Source of the DNA: G963675935 sp963675935
Lineage (GTDB): Bacteria; Planctomycetota; Planctomycetia; Pirellulales; Thermoguttaceae
Length of the DNA stretch: 64,000 nucleotides
Assembly (NCBI GenBank): GCA_963675935.2
Contig: CAXXPV010000003.1
Span: 868,001 to 932,000, forward strand
Direction: 5' to 3'
This document shows positions 23,120 through 32,142 of this stretch, piece by piece. The notes under the pieces are model-generated. The model was not told the DNA's origin and made no database searches. It was given only the letters and a program-made list of their open reading frames with translations. The first letter of the stretch is position 1. Each line of letters starts with the position of its first letter. Position numbers and translations under genes: made by a program.

Positions 23120-24739
23120 ATGAGTCTCACAAGGAGAGCTCTGTTGAAAACGACAGCACAACAACTTGTCGGCCTGATTGCCCTCGCGATTCTATCTTCG
23201 ACGGGAACGAGTCTGGCTGGGTCTTGGAACTCAACGTCGGAAGTCTGGCTGGCCGCAGCGGCCCTGGGTCAGTCAAATGCCGCGAGCAATCCGGCGGAAG
23301 ACGCCCATTCACAGGCGACGGAGTTGCTCCAGCGAGCACGCCAGGCCATGAGCGAAAATGATTTCGCCGCGGCCGATTCGTTGATTGCGAAGGCCGACGC
23401 CCTCGGGGTGTCGTACAACGCCCTCTACATGGGCGACACGCCGAAGAAGGCCCGACGCGATCTGGAACGGAAACGCAACTCGGCCTCTCCGGCCAAGCCG
23501 GGCCAGCTTCTTTCGTTCGGCTCGAATCGCGACAAGCAAGCCCCGACCACCGATCCGTTCGCCGGCCGCACGATCGGTTCGCCGGCCGCCGACGCCGCCA
23601 ATCAGCAGATCACCCTGTTGCCGAGGGTCGATTCGGTTTCTCCGCTTCGCTCGCCCGCGGTTCAGAACAACAATGCGAACAGCAATCCGCTTCGGGCCGC
23701 CCGAGTGGCACTTGCCTACGGTGACGTTCGCCGGGCCGCCGAAATGGTGCAGCAAGCCAAGACATCGGGCGTCGTCTATCAGCCGCTTGACGACACCCCG
23801 GACAAGGTCGAGGCCGCCATCCGCAAACATCAGGAAACCATGACGGTCGAGAAGAATACGGAAGCCTACGCCCGCCTTTCCGCACGCAGCATGATGGAGC
23901 AGGCCGACGGTTTGATGCGATGGGGCGAGTTCGACGAGGCCGAACGGCTCGCCAGCCGCGCGGCTGCCCAGCGAGTCTCCTACGGACCGTTCGAGGAGAA
24001 GCCGCAGACGTTGCTCGAACGAATCGCCGTGGCAAAACGACAGAACGGCGCCGCCGCCGCCGCTCCGGCCGCGGCAATGCCGTCGGCCCCGGCCGGCTAC
24101 GCGACCGCCGCGTCCGCCCCGGCGACAAGCATGGCGTCGAGGCAAGCCGCCGTTCAATTGGTGCGTCAGGCCCGGCAGGCAATCGCCGCGGGACAATATA
24201 ATCAGGCGGAAGCGTTTGCTCGTCAAGCCGAACAGATGCGGCTGCCAGGTTCCGCTTTCGCGCCGGGTGAAGATCGACCCGAGTCTCGTGTCTGTTGGAC
24301 CTGCGAGCAATTGCAGCATGCGAAACACCGGCGACAGGCGTCGTGCCCGCCGGCGCTACCCAAGTCATTCCGCCTGCGGGACCGGCATGCCCGATCGAAA
24401 CGGCTCACGCAAGCTGTCTACAATCCGGCTAACGATCCGACACAGGAACGTGCCAAGCTTCGAACCATGGCGCCAACCGCCAACGTCGATCTTCGGCTGG
24501 CCTTGAATCAAGAATCAGTTAGTCCGCAACAATCACCCGACGTTGGCCAATCGCTATCCGCCGGTCCCGGCACGAAGCGGCGGTTCCGCCCGAACCGGAA
24601 ACGGCCGGCGCGGCGTCGCAGCAATCCGGCATGGCTTTGTTCCAGCAGGGCGAAGCGGCCTTGCGGGCCCATGACGCCAACCGGGCCTACGAACTGTTCC
24701 GTCAGGCCGCCACGCATCCCAACGACTTGGACCCCTTGA
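23120..24739 (+). CDS. Secretin-type protein, N-terminal part (gene interrupted by frameshifts)
   Basis: This is the 5' part of a large exported protein. MSLTRRALLKTT (start 23120) is followed by a hydrophobic signal (LVGLIALAILSSTGTSLAG). Repeated units rich in Ala and Gln follow (LLQRARQAMSENDFAAADSL, MVQQAKTSGVVYQPLDDTPD, LVRQARQAIAAGQYNQAEAF), a TPR-like pattern. The reading is smooth to about 24280 (AFAPGEDRP). Then the translation becomes unlike its surroundings (Cys/Arg/His-rich), and a plausible protein reappears in other frames: from about 24292 (LLDLRAIAACETPATG) in the +1 frame, from about 24412 (AVYNPANDPT) in the first frame, and from about 24575 (EAAVPPEPETAG) in the frame of the next entry. 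Several single-base indels in about 300 bp are the simplest reading. Homologues are one continuous chain. Confidence 0.8.
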   Translation: MSLTRRALLKTTAQQLVGLIALAILSSTGTSLAGSWNSTSEVWLAAAALGQSNAASNPAEDAHSQATELLQRARQAMSENDFAAADSLIAKADALGVSYNALYMGDTPKKARRDLERKRNSASPAKPGQLLSFGSNRDKQAPTTDPFAGRTIGSPAADAANQQITLLPRVDSVSPLRSPAVQNNNANSNPLRAARVALAYGDVRRAAEMVQQAKTSGVVYQPLDDTPDKVEAAIRKHQETMTVEKNTEAYARLSARSMMEQADGLMRWGEFDEAERLASRAAAQRVSYGPFEEKPQTLLERIAVAKRQNGAAAAAPAAAMPSAPAGYATAASAPATSMASRQAAVQLVRQARQAIAAGQYNQAEAFARQAEQMRLPGSAFAPGEDRPESRVCWTCEQLQHAKHRRQASCPPALPKSFRLRDRHARSKRLTQAVYNPANDPTQERAKLRTMAPTANVDLRLALNQESVSPQQSPDVGQSLSAGPGTKRRFRPNRKRPARRRSNPAWLCSSRAKRPCGPMTPTGPTNCSVRPPRIPTTWTP

Positions 24740-27363
24740 CCGCGCAACGCCTGCAAGACCACTTGCAGCTTTTGGCGGCCCCGCGGGCAAGAACGCAAAC
24801 TCCCACGGCTGCGGCCGCTCCAGGTTCGACCATGGCCGATCAAGCCGCTGCTCAACAGCAGTTGCTCGTCCAGCGCGTTTTCGCCGACGTGGCCAACCGC
24901 GAATCGATGGCCCGAGCCATGCGCCAGAACGATCCCAAGGCGTCGTTGGCGAAGTTGGAAGAGGCTCGGCGCATCGTCGAGACCGCGGGCATCGACGCCG
25001 GCGCCCGCGATCAGCTTCTGCGCCGCGTCGATCGTTCGATCGGCGAGACCAAGCAGTTCATCGAACAGAATCGGCCGCAAATCGAACTGTCCGACAAGAA
25101 CGCCCGCACCCAGCAGGACGTTTCCCGAGACCTGAAGGTGAAGGTCGAGGTGCAAGAGAAGCTGGCCATGAAGATCGACCTTTACAACCGGCTGATGGCC
25201 GAACAGCGTTACGAGGAGGCCGGCATCACGATCAAGGAAGCCCGCGATCTCTCACCGAACGACCCGGTCGTGCAGCAAGCGATGACAAGTTGGAAGCTCA
25301 TCAAGAATTACCAAGAAGCCTTGGCTATTCGAGATGCGAAGGCCGACGGATTCGTCATTGCGTTGAACAATGCGGAAAAGTCAGCCATTCCATTTGACGA
25401 CAACAAACCGTACCAAATCGCCGGAGACGCGAAGCAATGGAAGCAGCTCAAGGATCAGCGAGAGAAGTATTCCGGCTCCGCGAAGCGTCCCCGGTCGGAG
25501 CGTGAAATCGACATCGAGAAGAAGCTCCGCACGCCGGTTTCGATGCAATTCACCAACGCCCCGTTGAGCAAAGTGCTCGACTACCTGGCCAAGCTGGCCG
25601 AGGTCAACTTGCACCTCGATCCGAAGGGCTTGAGCGAAGAGGGCGTGACCACCGACACCCCGGTTACGATCAACCTGGGCAGCGAAATCATGCTCAAGAG
25701 CGCCTTGCACTTGATCCTCGATCCGTTGCACTTGAGCTACGTGATCAAGGACGAGGTGTTGAATGTGACCAGCGAGCAGGCCCGCGACGGCGAGGTCCAC
25801 ACCGTGGTCTACAACGTGGCCGACCTCGTGATTCCGATTCCGAACTTCGTGCCCACGTCGATGGGCTTGGATGCCGCGTATGGCCGCGCCATGGGCGGCG
25901 TGGGCTTCAACGGCGGGTTCAACGGCGGCTCCTCGACCAGCACGCCGCTGTCGGTCGTCAGCACCGGCGGCAAGGGCACCGGAGTGCCCAACACCGCTAA
26001 CCTGTGTCAGCAAATGGGCGCCGCCAGCGGCTCGCATTCGCCGATTTCCAACGGCCAGCAGAACGCCGCCGGATCGGCAGGCGGCGCGGGACCGGGCGGA
26101 CTCGGCGGCGGCGCCGAACCCGACTTTGAAACCCTCATCGACATCATCACCGGCACCGTCAAACCCACCTCGTGGGAAGACGTCGGCGGGCCGGGCACCA
26201 TCCGCGAAAATCCGATGAACCTGAGTCTCATCATCGGCCAAACCCAAGAGGCCCACGATGACATCGTCGATCTCTTGCAACAGTTGCGGCGTCTGCAAGA
26301 CCTGCAAGTCACCATCGAAGTGCGATTCATCACGCTCAACGACAACTTCTTCGAGCGGATCGGCGTGAGCTTCGACTTCGAGGTCAACGACAACATCGAC
26401 GGCAAGAACGTCCTGTTCGGCACCCGAACGCAATCGACCGGTTCCGGCTCCTCGTCCACCGATTTCACCTACGGCACGGGCGTGGCTCGCAACGTCGTCG
26501 ATCAGGACCAAAGCCGGGCGGTCACCGTCGGCATGAGCAGTCCGACGATGTTCAGCGCCGACCTCGACGTTCCGTTCACGCAAGACAGCTTCTCGCTGGC
26601 CGTGCCGCAGTTTGGCGGTTACGATTCGACGGCGGGGGCTTCGCTGGGCTTCGCCATCTTGAGCGACATCGAAGCGTATTTCTTCATCGAGGCCGCCCAG
26701 GGCGACAAACGCAGCAACGTGCTGCAAGCCCCGAAGGTCACGTTGTTCAACGGCCAGCAGGCGTTCGTCTCCGACACCTCGCAAAGCCCGTTCGTCATCA
26801 GCGTGGTTCCCGTGGTGGGCGACTTCTCCGCCGCGCTGCAACCGGTGATCGTCGTCCTCTCCGAGGGCACGTTCATGACGGTTCAAGCAGTGATCTCGAA
26901 CGACCGGCGGTTTGTCCGGCTCACCGTGGTTCCGTTCTTCAGCCAGATCGGCGACGTGAGCACCTTCACGTTCACCGGCACGACGACCACCACGACCGAC
27001 AGCACGCGGGAAGGCCTGCGGTCGGCCGCGACGAATCCCGCGAAACTTTGGCAGAACAAGTCCGACGCCACGTCGACATCGAGAACCGGCACGACGGTGC
27101 AGTTACCGACGTTCTCCTACGTCACGGTGACGACGACGGTCAGTTGCCCCGACGGTGGAACCGTTCTCCTCGGCGGCATCAAGCGGTTGAGCGAAGGCCG
27201 CAACGAGTTCGGCGTGCCGTTGTTGAACAAGCTGCCCTACATCAACCGACTGTTCAAGAATGTGGGTATCGGCCGTGAAACCCAAAGCCTGATGATGATG
27301 GTCACGCCGCGAATCATCATTCAGGAAGAGGAAGAAGAAAAACTCGGCGTTGTGAGCGAGTAG
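24631..27363 (+). CDS. Secretin-type protein, C-terminal part (type II/III secretion-like pore domain)
   Basis: A 910-residue reading frame that carries the pore-forming half. The segment MALFQQGEAALRAHD begins it, though the same frame can be followed back to about 24575. Features: an STN/N0-like domain near residue 310-390 (AKLAEVNLHLDPKGLSEEG, LHLILDPLHLSYVIKDE), a glycine-rich disordered region (GFNGGFNGGSSTSTP), then the secretin domain. The latter includes RNVVDQDQSRAV and the terminal FGVPLLNKLPYINRLFKN signature with VTPRIIIQ. It should form an outer-membrane channel, acting in export with unknown partners. The protein at 29463-31280 has similar STN-like folds and may work with it. 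A terminator follows at 27408. Confidence 0.9.
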   Translation: MALFQQGEAALRAHDANRAYELFRQAATHPNDLDPLTAQRLQDHLQLLAAPRARTQTPTAAAAPGSTMADQAAAQQQLLVQRVFADVANRESMARAMRQNDPKASLAKLEEARRIVETAGIDAGARDQLLRRVDRSIGETKQFIEQNRPQIELSDKNARTQQDVSRDLKVKVEVQEKLAMKIDLYNRLMAEQRYEEAGITIKEARDLSPNDPVVQQAMTSWKLIKNYQEALAIRDAKADGFVIALNNAEKSAIPFDDNKPYQIAGDAKQWKQLKDQREKYSGSAKRPRSEREIDIEKKLRTPVSMQFTNAPLSKVLDYLAKLAEVNLHLDPKGLSEEGVTTDTPVTINLGSEIMLKSALHLILDPLHLSYVIKDEVLNVTSEQARDGEVHTVVYNVADLVIPIPNFVPTSMGLDAAYGRAMGGVGFNGGFNGGSSTSTPLSVVSTGGKGTGVPNTANLCQQMGAASGSHSPISNGQQNAAGSAGGAGPGGLGGGAEPDFETLIDIITGTVKPTSWEDVGGPGTIRENPMNLSLIIGQTQEAHDDIVDLLQQLRRLQDLQVTIEVRFITLNDNFFERIGVSFDFEVNDNIDGKNVLFGTRTQSTGSGSSSTDFTYGTGVARNVVDQDQSRAVTVGMSSPTMFSADLDVPFTQDSFSLAVPQFGGYDSTAGASLGFAILSDIEAYFFIEAAQGDKRSNVLQAPKVTLFNGQQAFVSDTSQSPFVISVVPVVGDFSAALQPVIVVLSEGTFMTVQAVISNDRRFVRLTVVPFFSQIGDVSTFTFTGTTTTTTDSTREGLRSAATNPAKLWQNKSDATSTSRTGTTVQLPTFSYVTVTTTVSCPDGGTVLLGGIKRLSEGRNEFGVPLLNKLPYINRLFKNVGIGRETQSLMMMVTPRIIIQEEEEEKLGVVSE

Positions 27364-27407
27364 CTCTCGCGACGTTCCGAAGGAAATAGGGCAATCGCCC
27401 TCCCCGT

Positions 27408-27451
27408 GCCGCCGTCAGCTTACCCCCCCAAGCTGTCGGCGGCCTTTTTTT
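27408..27451 (+). terminator. Rho-independent terminator after the secretin gene
   Basis: Stem GCCGCCGTCAGCTT / AAGCTGTCGGCGGC (27408-27421 and 27430-27443) with an ACCCCCCC-type loop, followed by seven T (27445-27451). The facing minus-strand gene ends five bases away, so it may act in both directions. Confidence 0.93.
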
Positions 27452-27455
27452 ATTG

Positions 27456-27701
27456 TCAATTCGACGCCCAACCAACCTCGATATCCGGCCGATCGCTCTC
27501 GACCCGGACGAATATCTGATTTTGCGGCGGGGCCGGCGTCGGCGCGGCGGCCGACAAAGATGAACGGCCCGTGGTCAAACGCGGCGGCCAAACGTCCGGC
27601 TGACTGCAATCCAAGGGATGACTCGCCGTCAGCACAGCCAGAAAAATCAGCACAATCGCGCCAGCCAGCAGCAGAAGAAGTCGAGAAGCCATCGATTTCA
27701 T
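27456..27701 (-). CDS. Small membrane-anchored protein, unknown function
   Basis: An 81-residue protein starting MKSMASRLLLLLAG. One N-terminal hydrophobic segment (LLLLLAGAIVLIFLAVLTA) acts as a signal anchor, followed by a mostly polar, Pro/Ser-rich tail ending VESDRPDIEVGWASN. A Shine-Dalgarno GGAG stands 11 bases upstream of the ATG (GGAGACAACCCGC). The frame extends upstream in an arginine-rich extension that I regard as non-coding. No family match is evident to me. Confidence 0.6.
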   Translation of the reverse strand: MKSMASRLLLLLAGAIVLIFLAVLTASHPLDCSQPDVWPPRLTTGRSSLSAAAPTPAPPQNQIFVRVESDRPDIEVGWASN

Positions 27702-27838
27702 GCGGGTTGTCTCCGTGGGTGATTCCCCTATTTTAATCAAGCCTCCCGGAATCTCAAGCAAAAACCGCGAGTCCCTCCGTATTGGTGATTTCGGGGATTC
27801 CAATGTCGAAAATTGCCCCGTTTCGGTCCCGTTTCGCC

Positions 27839-28972
27839 TTAATCCACTTGTCCGGCGTCTTTCACGCACGGCCATTCGAGCAACGGCCCGATCTGCGGAT
27901 GCGAGACCACCGCCTGCGCCCAGCGCCGGCGCACCTCGATTTCGGCCCGATGCACATAGTCGCGGTTGGACATTCCGTCCGAGGCCCGCGATAGCAGGAC
28001 GATGGCATCCTCGAAGCGGCCCTCGTCGCAAAGACGTTCGACCCACTGATGTTGGATGTGGACGTAGTTCTGGGTGAAGGCATCAAACCCCGGCTCGATC
28101 GCCATGCCTTGCCGAAGCAGGTCCATCGCCTCGGCAAAATGCCGCGAGTTGCCAAGTTCAATCGACCAGTTGTTGATCACGGCCAGCAGATTTCCGCGGG
28201 CCGTGGCGTTGCCGGGATCGAGCCGCAACGATTTGGCGTTCGCGGCCGCGGCTTCCGAAAACCGCTTCGCCGCCAACTCATCAACGCCGCGATTGTAATA
28301 AATCATCGCCGCCAACTGGATGGGCGAGACCTCGCGGGCCTTCGATCGGTCGGCCGTGGCCGCCGCGCCGATCGCTTTCGACGCCGTCGCGGTCCGCCGT
28401 TGCGGATCGCACGGCAAACGAACCCAGTGTGGACACGTGGTCTCCACGTCGATCGCGCCACCGGCCAGCAGGACTCGGCTCATGGCGTGGCCGGGCATTT
28501 CCAGCCCTCGGCATTTCAGCCCGAGCCGGCCGGCGAAATAATTGAACATCACCGTGGCGCTGACGCAGTTGAAACGCCCTTCGTCGAGCGTGCGGCGAAG
28601 ATCGGTCGCCGCGAGGTCGTATCCGCCGCGCAATACTCGGCGATGCAGGAACTCGAAGACCGCCTCGACTTGCTGCGACGGCGAGGCGGCCAGCAACGTC
28701 GGACTGCACAGCCCGTCGGCCAAGGCCGCGGCCTTTTGCTCGTACTCGCCGAGGGAATCGTCGCTTTCCACCCCGCCGGCCACCAACGCCGCGCCCAGCG
28801 GCGAGAACCGGTCCAAACGGCCATCGGCCGCGTCGGCGAACAGTCGTTGTTCCATTGCGCCGAGCGAGCCGTCGGCAAAACGGTCGATCCTGCCGGTCGC
28901 ATCCGACGCCGATGCGCCGGCGGCCAACGCCGTTGCCGCAAGCCAGGCAGCGATGGGCAATAGACGTAGCAT
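27839..28972 (-). CDS. Exported transglutaminase-like/TPR protein
   Basis: A 377-residue secreted protein (signal LLPIAAWLAATALAAGASA). A transglutaminase-like core carries a Cys-His-Asp set: FNCVSATVMFNYFAGRL with the cysteine near residue 135, MPGHAMSRVLL with the histidine, and GGAIDVETTCPHW with the aspartate. The C-terminal half is TPR-like (AAMIYYNRGVDELAAKRFSE, LRLDPGNATARGNLLAVINN). This layout occurs in SirB1-like and planctomycete envelope proteins. The substrate is not known. It stands alone between the small membrane gene and a repeat region. Confidence 0.82.
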   Translation of the reverse strand: MLRLLPIAAWLAATALAAGASASDATGRIDRFADGSLGAMEQRLFADAADGRLDRFSPLGAALVAGGVESDDSLGEYEQKAAALADGLCSPTLLAASPSQQVEAVFEFLHRRVLRGGYDLAATDLRRTLDEGRFNCVSATVMFNYFAGRLGLKCRGLEMPGHAMSRVLLAGGAIDVETTCPHWVRLPCDPQRRTATASKAIGAAATADRSKAREVSPIQLAAMIYYNRGVDELAAKRFSEAAAANAKSLRLDPGNATARGNLLAVINNWSIELGNSRHFAEAMDLLRQGMAIEPGFDAFTQNYVHIQHQWVERLCDEGRFEDAIVLLSRASDGMSNRDYVHRAEIEVRRRWAQAVVSHPQIGPLLEWPCVKDAGQVD

Positions 28973-29111
28973 GAGACTCTGTTCCGGTTGCGCCGATTAT
29001 GCCTTTTGCTCTGCCCGCGGTCGGTTTTCCGACGGCGGAATGATGCACGATTGCATCAACTCTACGTTGCAATTATACGACGTGCCGGAACGCGAGACAA
29101 AAAATGGGAAA

Positions 29112-29144
29112 GTAGGGTGGGACAAGCGAAGCGCAGTCCCACCT
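29112..29144. repeat. GTAGGGTGGGACAAGCG repeat (second occurrence)
   Basis: Related to 21428-21511 (AGTAGGGTGGGACAAGCGAA, then GCGCAGTCCCACC). It is followed by a separate hairpin around 29145-29180 (CGTTGGGGTGGC / GCCACCCCAACG). Confidence 0.8.
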
Positions 29145-29210
29145 AGCGTTGGGGTGGCAGTTGTACCGCCACCCCAACGAGTATCCCATTTTTGAAAAAA
29201 ATGATCGGCC

Positions 29211-29392
29211 CTGCCAAACGCTGGCAGGAGAACTGCAAAGTCGCATTTTGGGGATAGATAGGAAAGACCGTCATTCTGAGCGTAGCGAAGAATCTCGTTG
29301 GCCCGCAGGAACTTACGCGATACCACGGAGATTCTTCGCTGCGCTCAGAATGACGGTTTCCTGGACTTTGCAGTTGTCCTGCAAACGCTGGA
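29211..29392. repeat. Long palindromic element with CATTCTGAGCG core (second copy)
   Basis: Outer arms CCAAACGCTGGCAGGAG... and AACGCTGG-type sequences, and CAGGAGAACTGCAAAGTC with its near complement GACTTTGCAGTTGTCCTG, flank CATTCTGAGCGTAGCGAAGA. The whole lies in the 490-bp gap between the transglutaminase and zinc-ribbon genes, where no gene is seen. Confidence 0.8.
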
Positions 29393-29462
29393 ACAACCGT
29401 GACATTGTCGCGCCAATATCGTACAATGGCGGGAGGCACCCACCCTGACGCTCGGCGGAACC

Positions 29463-31280
29463 GTGGAAAAGGCGATTTTCTCCATCTCTTGTACGACATG
29501 CCAAGCCCGGCTCGTGGTGCGCTCCCAGGCGGCGATTGGACAAATCCTCGAATGTCCCAAGTGCCGGAGCATGGTTCAGGTCGTTCCGCCGCCGGGATGG
29601 ACGCCCGCCGCGCTGCCTGTATCGGCCTCCGCGCCGACGGCTCCGAATCCGCCCGGCCCGCCGCCGCTCGATCGGGTCGCGTCGTCCGATTCGCTCACGC
29701 TCGACCTTGAACCCGCCGCCGCTTGGCAATTCCGTGCCGTCTTTCACCAGATGTGGTTTTTCTGGGGCATTGCCCTGGTCGTCGTCTCGCTGATCGTGTG
29801 GGCGCTATGGACGGTTTTGATGCCGGAGTCATCGGAGGAAACCACGCCGGTTGAATCGGCGGTTAAAATGGAACGGCCCGCGACTGTTGCCACAGAGAAA
29901 GACGCGAAGGAAGCGGGAACGAAGGTGAAGGGGGCGAAGAGTGCGAAGAGCGAGACCCCAGTGTCTGGAACGAAGTCCCAAGGCGATCCGCCAAAAACAA
30001 CGCCGACGCCTCCAGTGACGCCGCCGACAAAGGACAAACCGGCATCAACGTCAACGCCGCCCCCCGAACCGACGCCGCCCGACGCTGAAGAATCGGCCAA
30101 AAACGCCGCGAAGGATCAAGAGAAAAAAGAGAAGGACGAAATTGTCAAGCCGGATGCCAAGCCGCCGGAAATCAAAAAACTGCCGCCGCCGCATGTCGAT
30201 CTTGCCGCGCGGTTGGCCGATCCCTTGGCCGGCATCGAGCTGGCCGAGATTCCGTTGGCCCGGGCGATCGATCTGCTGTCAACCCTCAGCACCGTGCCCA
30301 TCACGCTGGACGCCGACGCCCTGGCAAAGCTGGGGGTGTCGCCGCGCGATCGGGTTTCGTCGCGGCTCCAGGCGACGACCGTTGGCGCGGCGATCAAGGC
30401 GATTGCCGCCGAGCGCGGACTGACCGCCAGGGTTGAAGGCGATCAGGTGGTTCTGGGCGTTCCCGCCGAATCGCGCAAGACGTTGAAGACGGTGCGTTAC
30501 GCGGTTTCCGATTTAATCGGCGACGAGAAGAACGCGGCCGTGGAGTTCGCCGCGCTTGTGCAAAAACTCGTGGCGCCCGACTCTTGGCAAGGCGCCGGCG
30601 GCCAAGGCGGCGTCGAGGCCGCGTCGGGCGAACTGGTCGTCGCCCAAACCGCCGATGTCCACCGGCAGGTGTTGACGTTTTGCGAAAAGTTGCGAGGCGC
30701 AAGAAAGAATCCGCTTCGCGGCGGCGACAATCCCAAGCGATTCGCGCTGACGACCCGTCGGGACCTTGCCCGCGAAATGCTTGATCGGCCGGTGAGCGTC
30801 AATTATCACGAGCCGACGCCGCTTGTGAAAATCCTCGCATATTTGGCCGAAACGACCGGCGGCGACATTCTGATCGATCGCGCGGCGCTGGCCGCGGCCG
30901 AAACGTCGGACCGCGTCGAGGCATCGGTGACGGCCGACCGTCGGAGCCTGGATGCGGTTCTAAATGAGTTGCTTCCTCCGCTCGGGCTTGGCTATCGGGT
31001 CGTCGGTCCCGCGTTGATTCAAGTGACCACGAAGGAAGCGGTCGAGGAGCGGCCGGAGTTGGAGTTCTACCCGGTCGAGAAGCTGTTGAGCTCGGGAACC
31101 ACGGCGGAGCAGTGGATCGCTCGGCTGAAGCTCGAGATCGAGCCTGCGACGTGGAGCGACGCGGGCGGGCTGGGCGAGGCGCATTTCGACGCTCCGTCCC
31201 GATATTTGATCGTGCTGCAATCGCAGCCGGTTCAAGCGGCCGTCGCCCGGCTGCTGGCGCCGAAGAAGGCGGCGAAATAG
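29463..31280 (+). CDS. Zinc-ribbon, membrane-anchored protein with STN-like domains
   Basis: A 605-residue protein. The N-terminus is a CXXC...CXXC ribbon (CTTCQARL at residue 10 and CPKCRSMV near 31). One transmembrane helix follows near residue 95-118 (MWFFWGIALVVVSLIVWALW). A Lys/Pro/Thr-rich linker (about 120-225) comes next. Two domains resembling the STN/secretin N domain follow: DLAARLADPLAGIELAEIPL, then LSTLSTVPITLDADALAKL, near 230-345, and VNYHEPTPLVKILAYLAETT near 430-520. The ribbon would face the cytoplasm. Its pairing with the secretin at 24631 is suggested by domain similarity, not by operon position. The function is unknown. Confidence 0.78.
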   Translation: MEKAIFSISCTTCQARLVVRSQAAIGQILECPKCRSMVQVVPPPGWTPAALPVSASAPTAPNPPGPPPLDRVASSDSLTLDLEPAAAWQFRAVFHQMWFFWGIALVVVSLIVWALWTVLMPESSEETTPVESAVKMERPATVATEKDAKEAGTKVKGAKSAKSETPVSGTKSQGDPPKTTPTPPVTPPTKDKPASTSTPPPEPTPPDAEESAKNAAKDQEKKEKDEIVKPDAKPPEIKKLPPPHVDLAARLADPLAGIELAEIPLARAIDLLSTLSTVPITLDADALAKLGVSPRDRVSSRLQATTVGAAIKAIAAERGLTARVEGDQVVLGVPAESRKTLKTVRYAVSDLIGDEKNAAVEFAALVQKLVAPDSWQGAGGQGGVEAASGELVVAQTADVHRQVLTFCEKLRGARKNPLRGGDNPKRFALTTRRDLAREMLDRPVSVNYHEPTPLVKILAYLAETTGGDILIDRAALAAAETSDRVEASVTADRRSLDAVLNELLPPLGLGYRVVGPALIQVTTKEAVEERPELEFYPVEKLLSSGTTAEQWIARLKLEIEPATWSDAGGLGEAHFDAPSRYLIVLQSQPVQAAVARLLAPKKAAK

Positions 31281-31309
31281 GCGGAGAAATAGGCGGAGAA
31301 ATAGGCGGC
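31274..31309 (+). repeat. Three 12-bp tandem repeats across the stop codon
   Basis: The unit GAAATAGGCGGA is repeated three times starting at 31274, so the gene ends at AAATAG and two further in-frame AAATAG stops follow. It is a likely slipped-strand product. Confidence 0.8.
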
Positions 31310-31329
31310 GAACGGCAAAAGTCGTTTGT

Positions 31330-31382
31330 AGTTCCGCCTTTAGGCATCTTGTGCGGCTCAACTTCCGCCTAAAGGCGGGACT
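31330..31382. repeat. Palindromic hairpin between two genes
   Basis: Arms AGTTCCGCCTTTAGGC (31330-31345) and GCCTAAAGGCGGGACT (31367-31382), with one mismatch. They probably form a transcript hairpin downstream of the zinc-ribbon gene. Confidence 0.6.
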
Positions 31383-31502
31383 GCGAACGAACTCTGCCGT
31401 TCTTCTGCGAAATAGGCTCACCCTATTCCCCTTTTCTACATATTTGCTACGATGGCGGGCGAGCGAGACTTTCCTTTCCCCCCTTAAATCGAGGAAGCGG
31501 CA

Positions 31503-31976
31503 ATGAAGAAGTCGATGGCGGCATTCGCGGCGTTTGCATTGGTCTGTGCCGTGGCCCAGGCGCTGGACGACACCCCGGCCAATCGGAACGAGCAGGTCGA
31601 TCGTTATTTGAAGGCGGTGCCCGTTCGGGAAATGTTCGCCGACATGAGCGACCAGATGGCAAAAAACATTCCCGAGAACCAACGGCAGGTGTTCAAGGAC
31701 ACGCTGACGAAGCATCTCGACGTGCCGGCCGTGGAGAAGGCGATCAAAGAGGCGATGGTCCGTCACTTCACAGCCGAGGAGATCAAGGCCCTGACCGATT
31801 TTTACAGTTCGCCGGTGGGCAAATCGGCCATGAAGAAGCTCGGGGCCTACTCGGCCGACATCATGCCGACCATCCAGAAGGAAGTGATGAAGGCGTCGGG
31901 CAAAGCCGCGGAAGAGGCGGCTAAACCCGCCGAAGAGGCTCCAGAGACGCCCGAAGAGCCGGAGCCGGAGAAATAG
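31503..31976 (+). CDS. DUF2059 exported protein
   Basis: A 157-residue protein with a signal peptide (MKKSMAAFAAFALVCAVAQA) and a helical body typical of DUF2059: VDRYLKAVPVREMFADMSDQ, HFTAEEIKALTDFYSSPVG, then KSAMKKLGAYSADIMPTIQK. The tail is acidic and Pro-rich. The domain is widespread in bacteria without an assigned role. Likely periplasmic; it stands alone before the ISKra4-family element. Confidence 0.9.
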   Translation: MKKSMAAFAAFALVCAVAQALDDTPANRNEQVDRYLKAVPVREMFADMSDQMAKNIPENQRQVFKDTLTKHLDVPAVEKAIKEAMVRHFTAEEIKALTDFYSSPVGKSAMKKLGAYSADIMPTIQKEVMKASGKAAEEAAKPAEEAPETPEEPEPEK

Positions 31977-32142
31977 CAGAAGGATAGGCCGAGGACTGAT
32001 TCATTTTTCGGTGAGAAAGTGCATTTTGCCACTTTGTGGCAGCGTGACAAAAATCAACTTTGGGGGACAAGTGGTTTTTCAACATTGCAAAGTGCAACTT
32101 GCACCCCACCCCTGCGGGTGCAAGTTGCACTTTGCGTATTGT

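Noticed and set aside
28049..28963. A 304-codon plus-strand frame opposite the transglutaminase gene
   Set aside because: Antisense artefact of GC-rich coding DNA; no motif and no start context.
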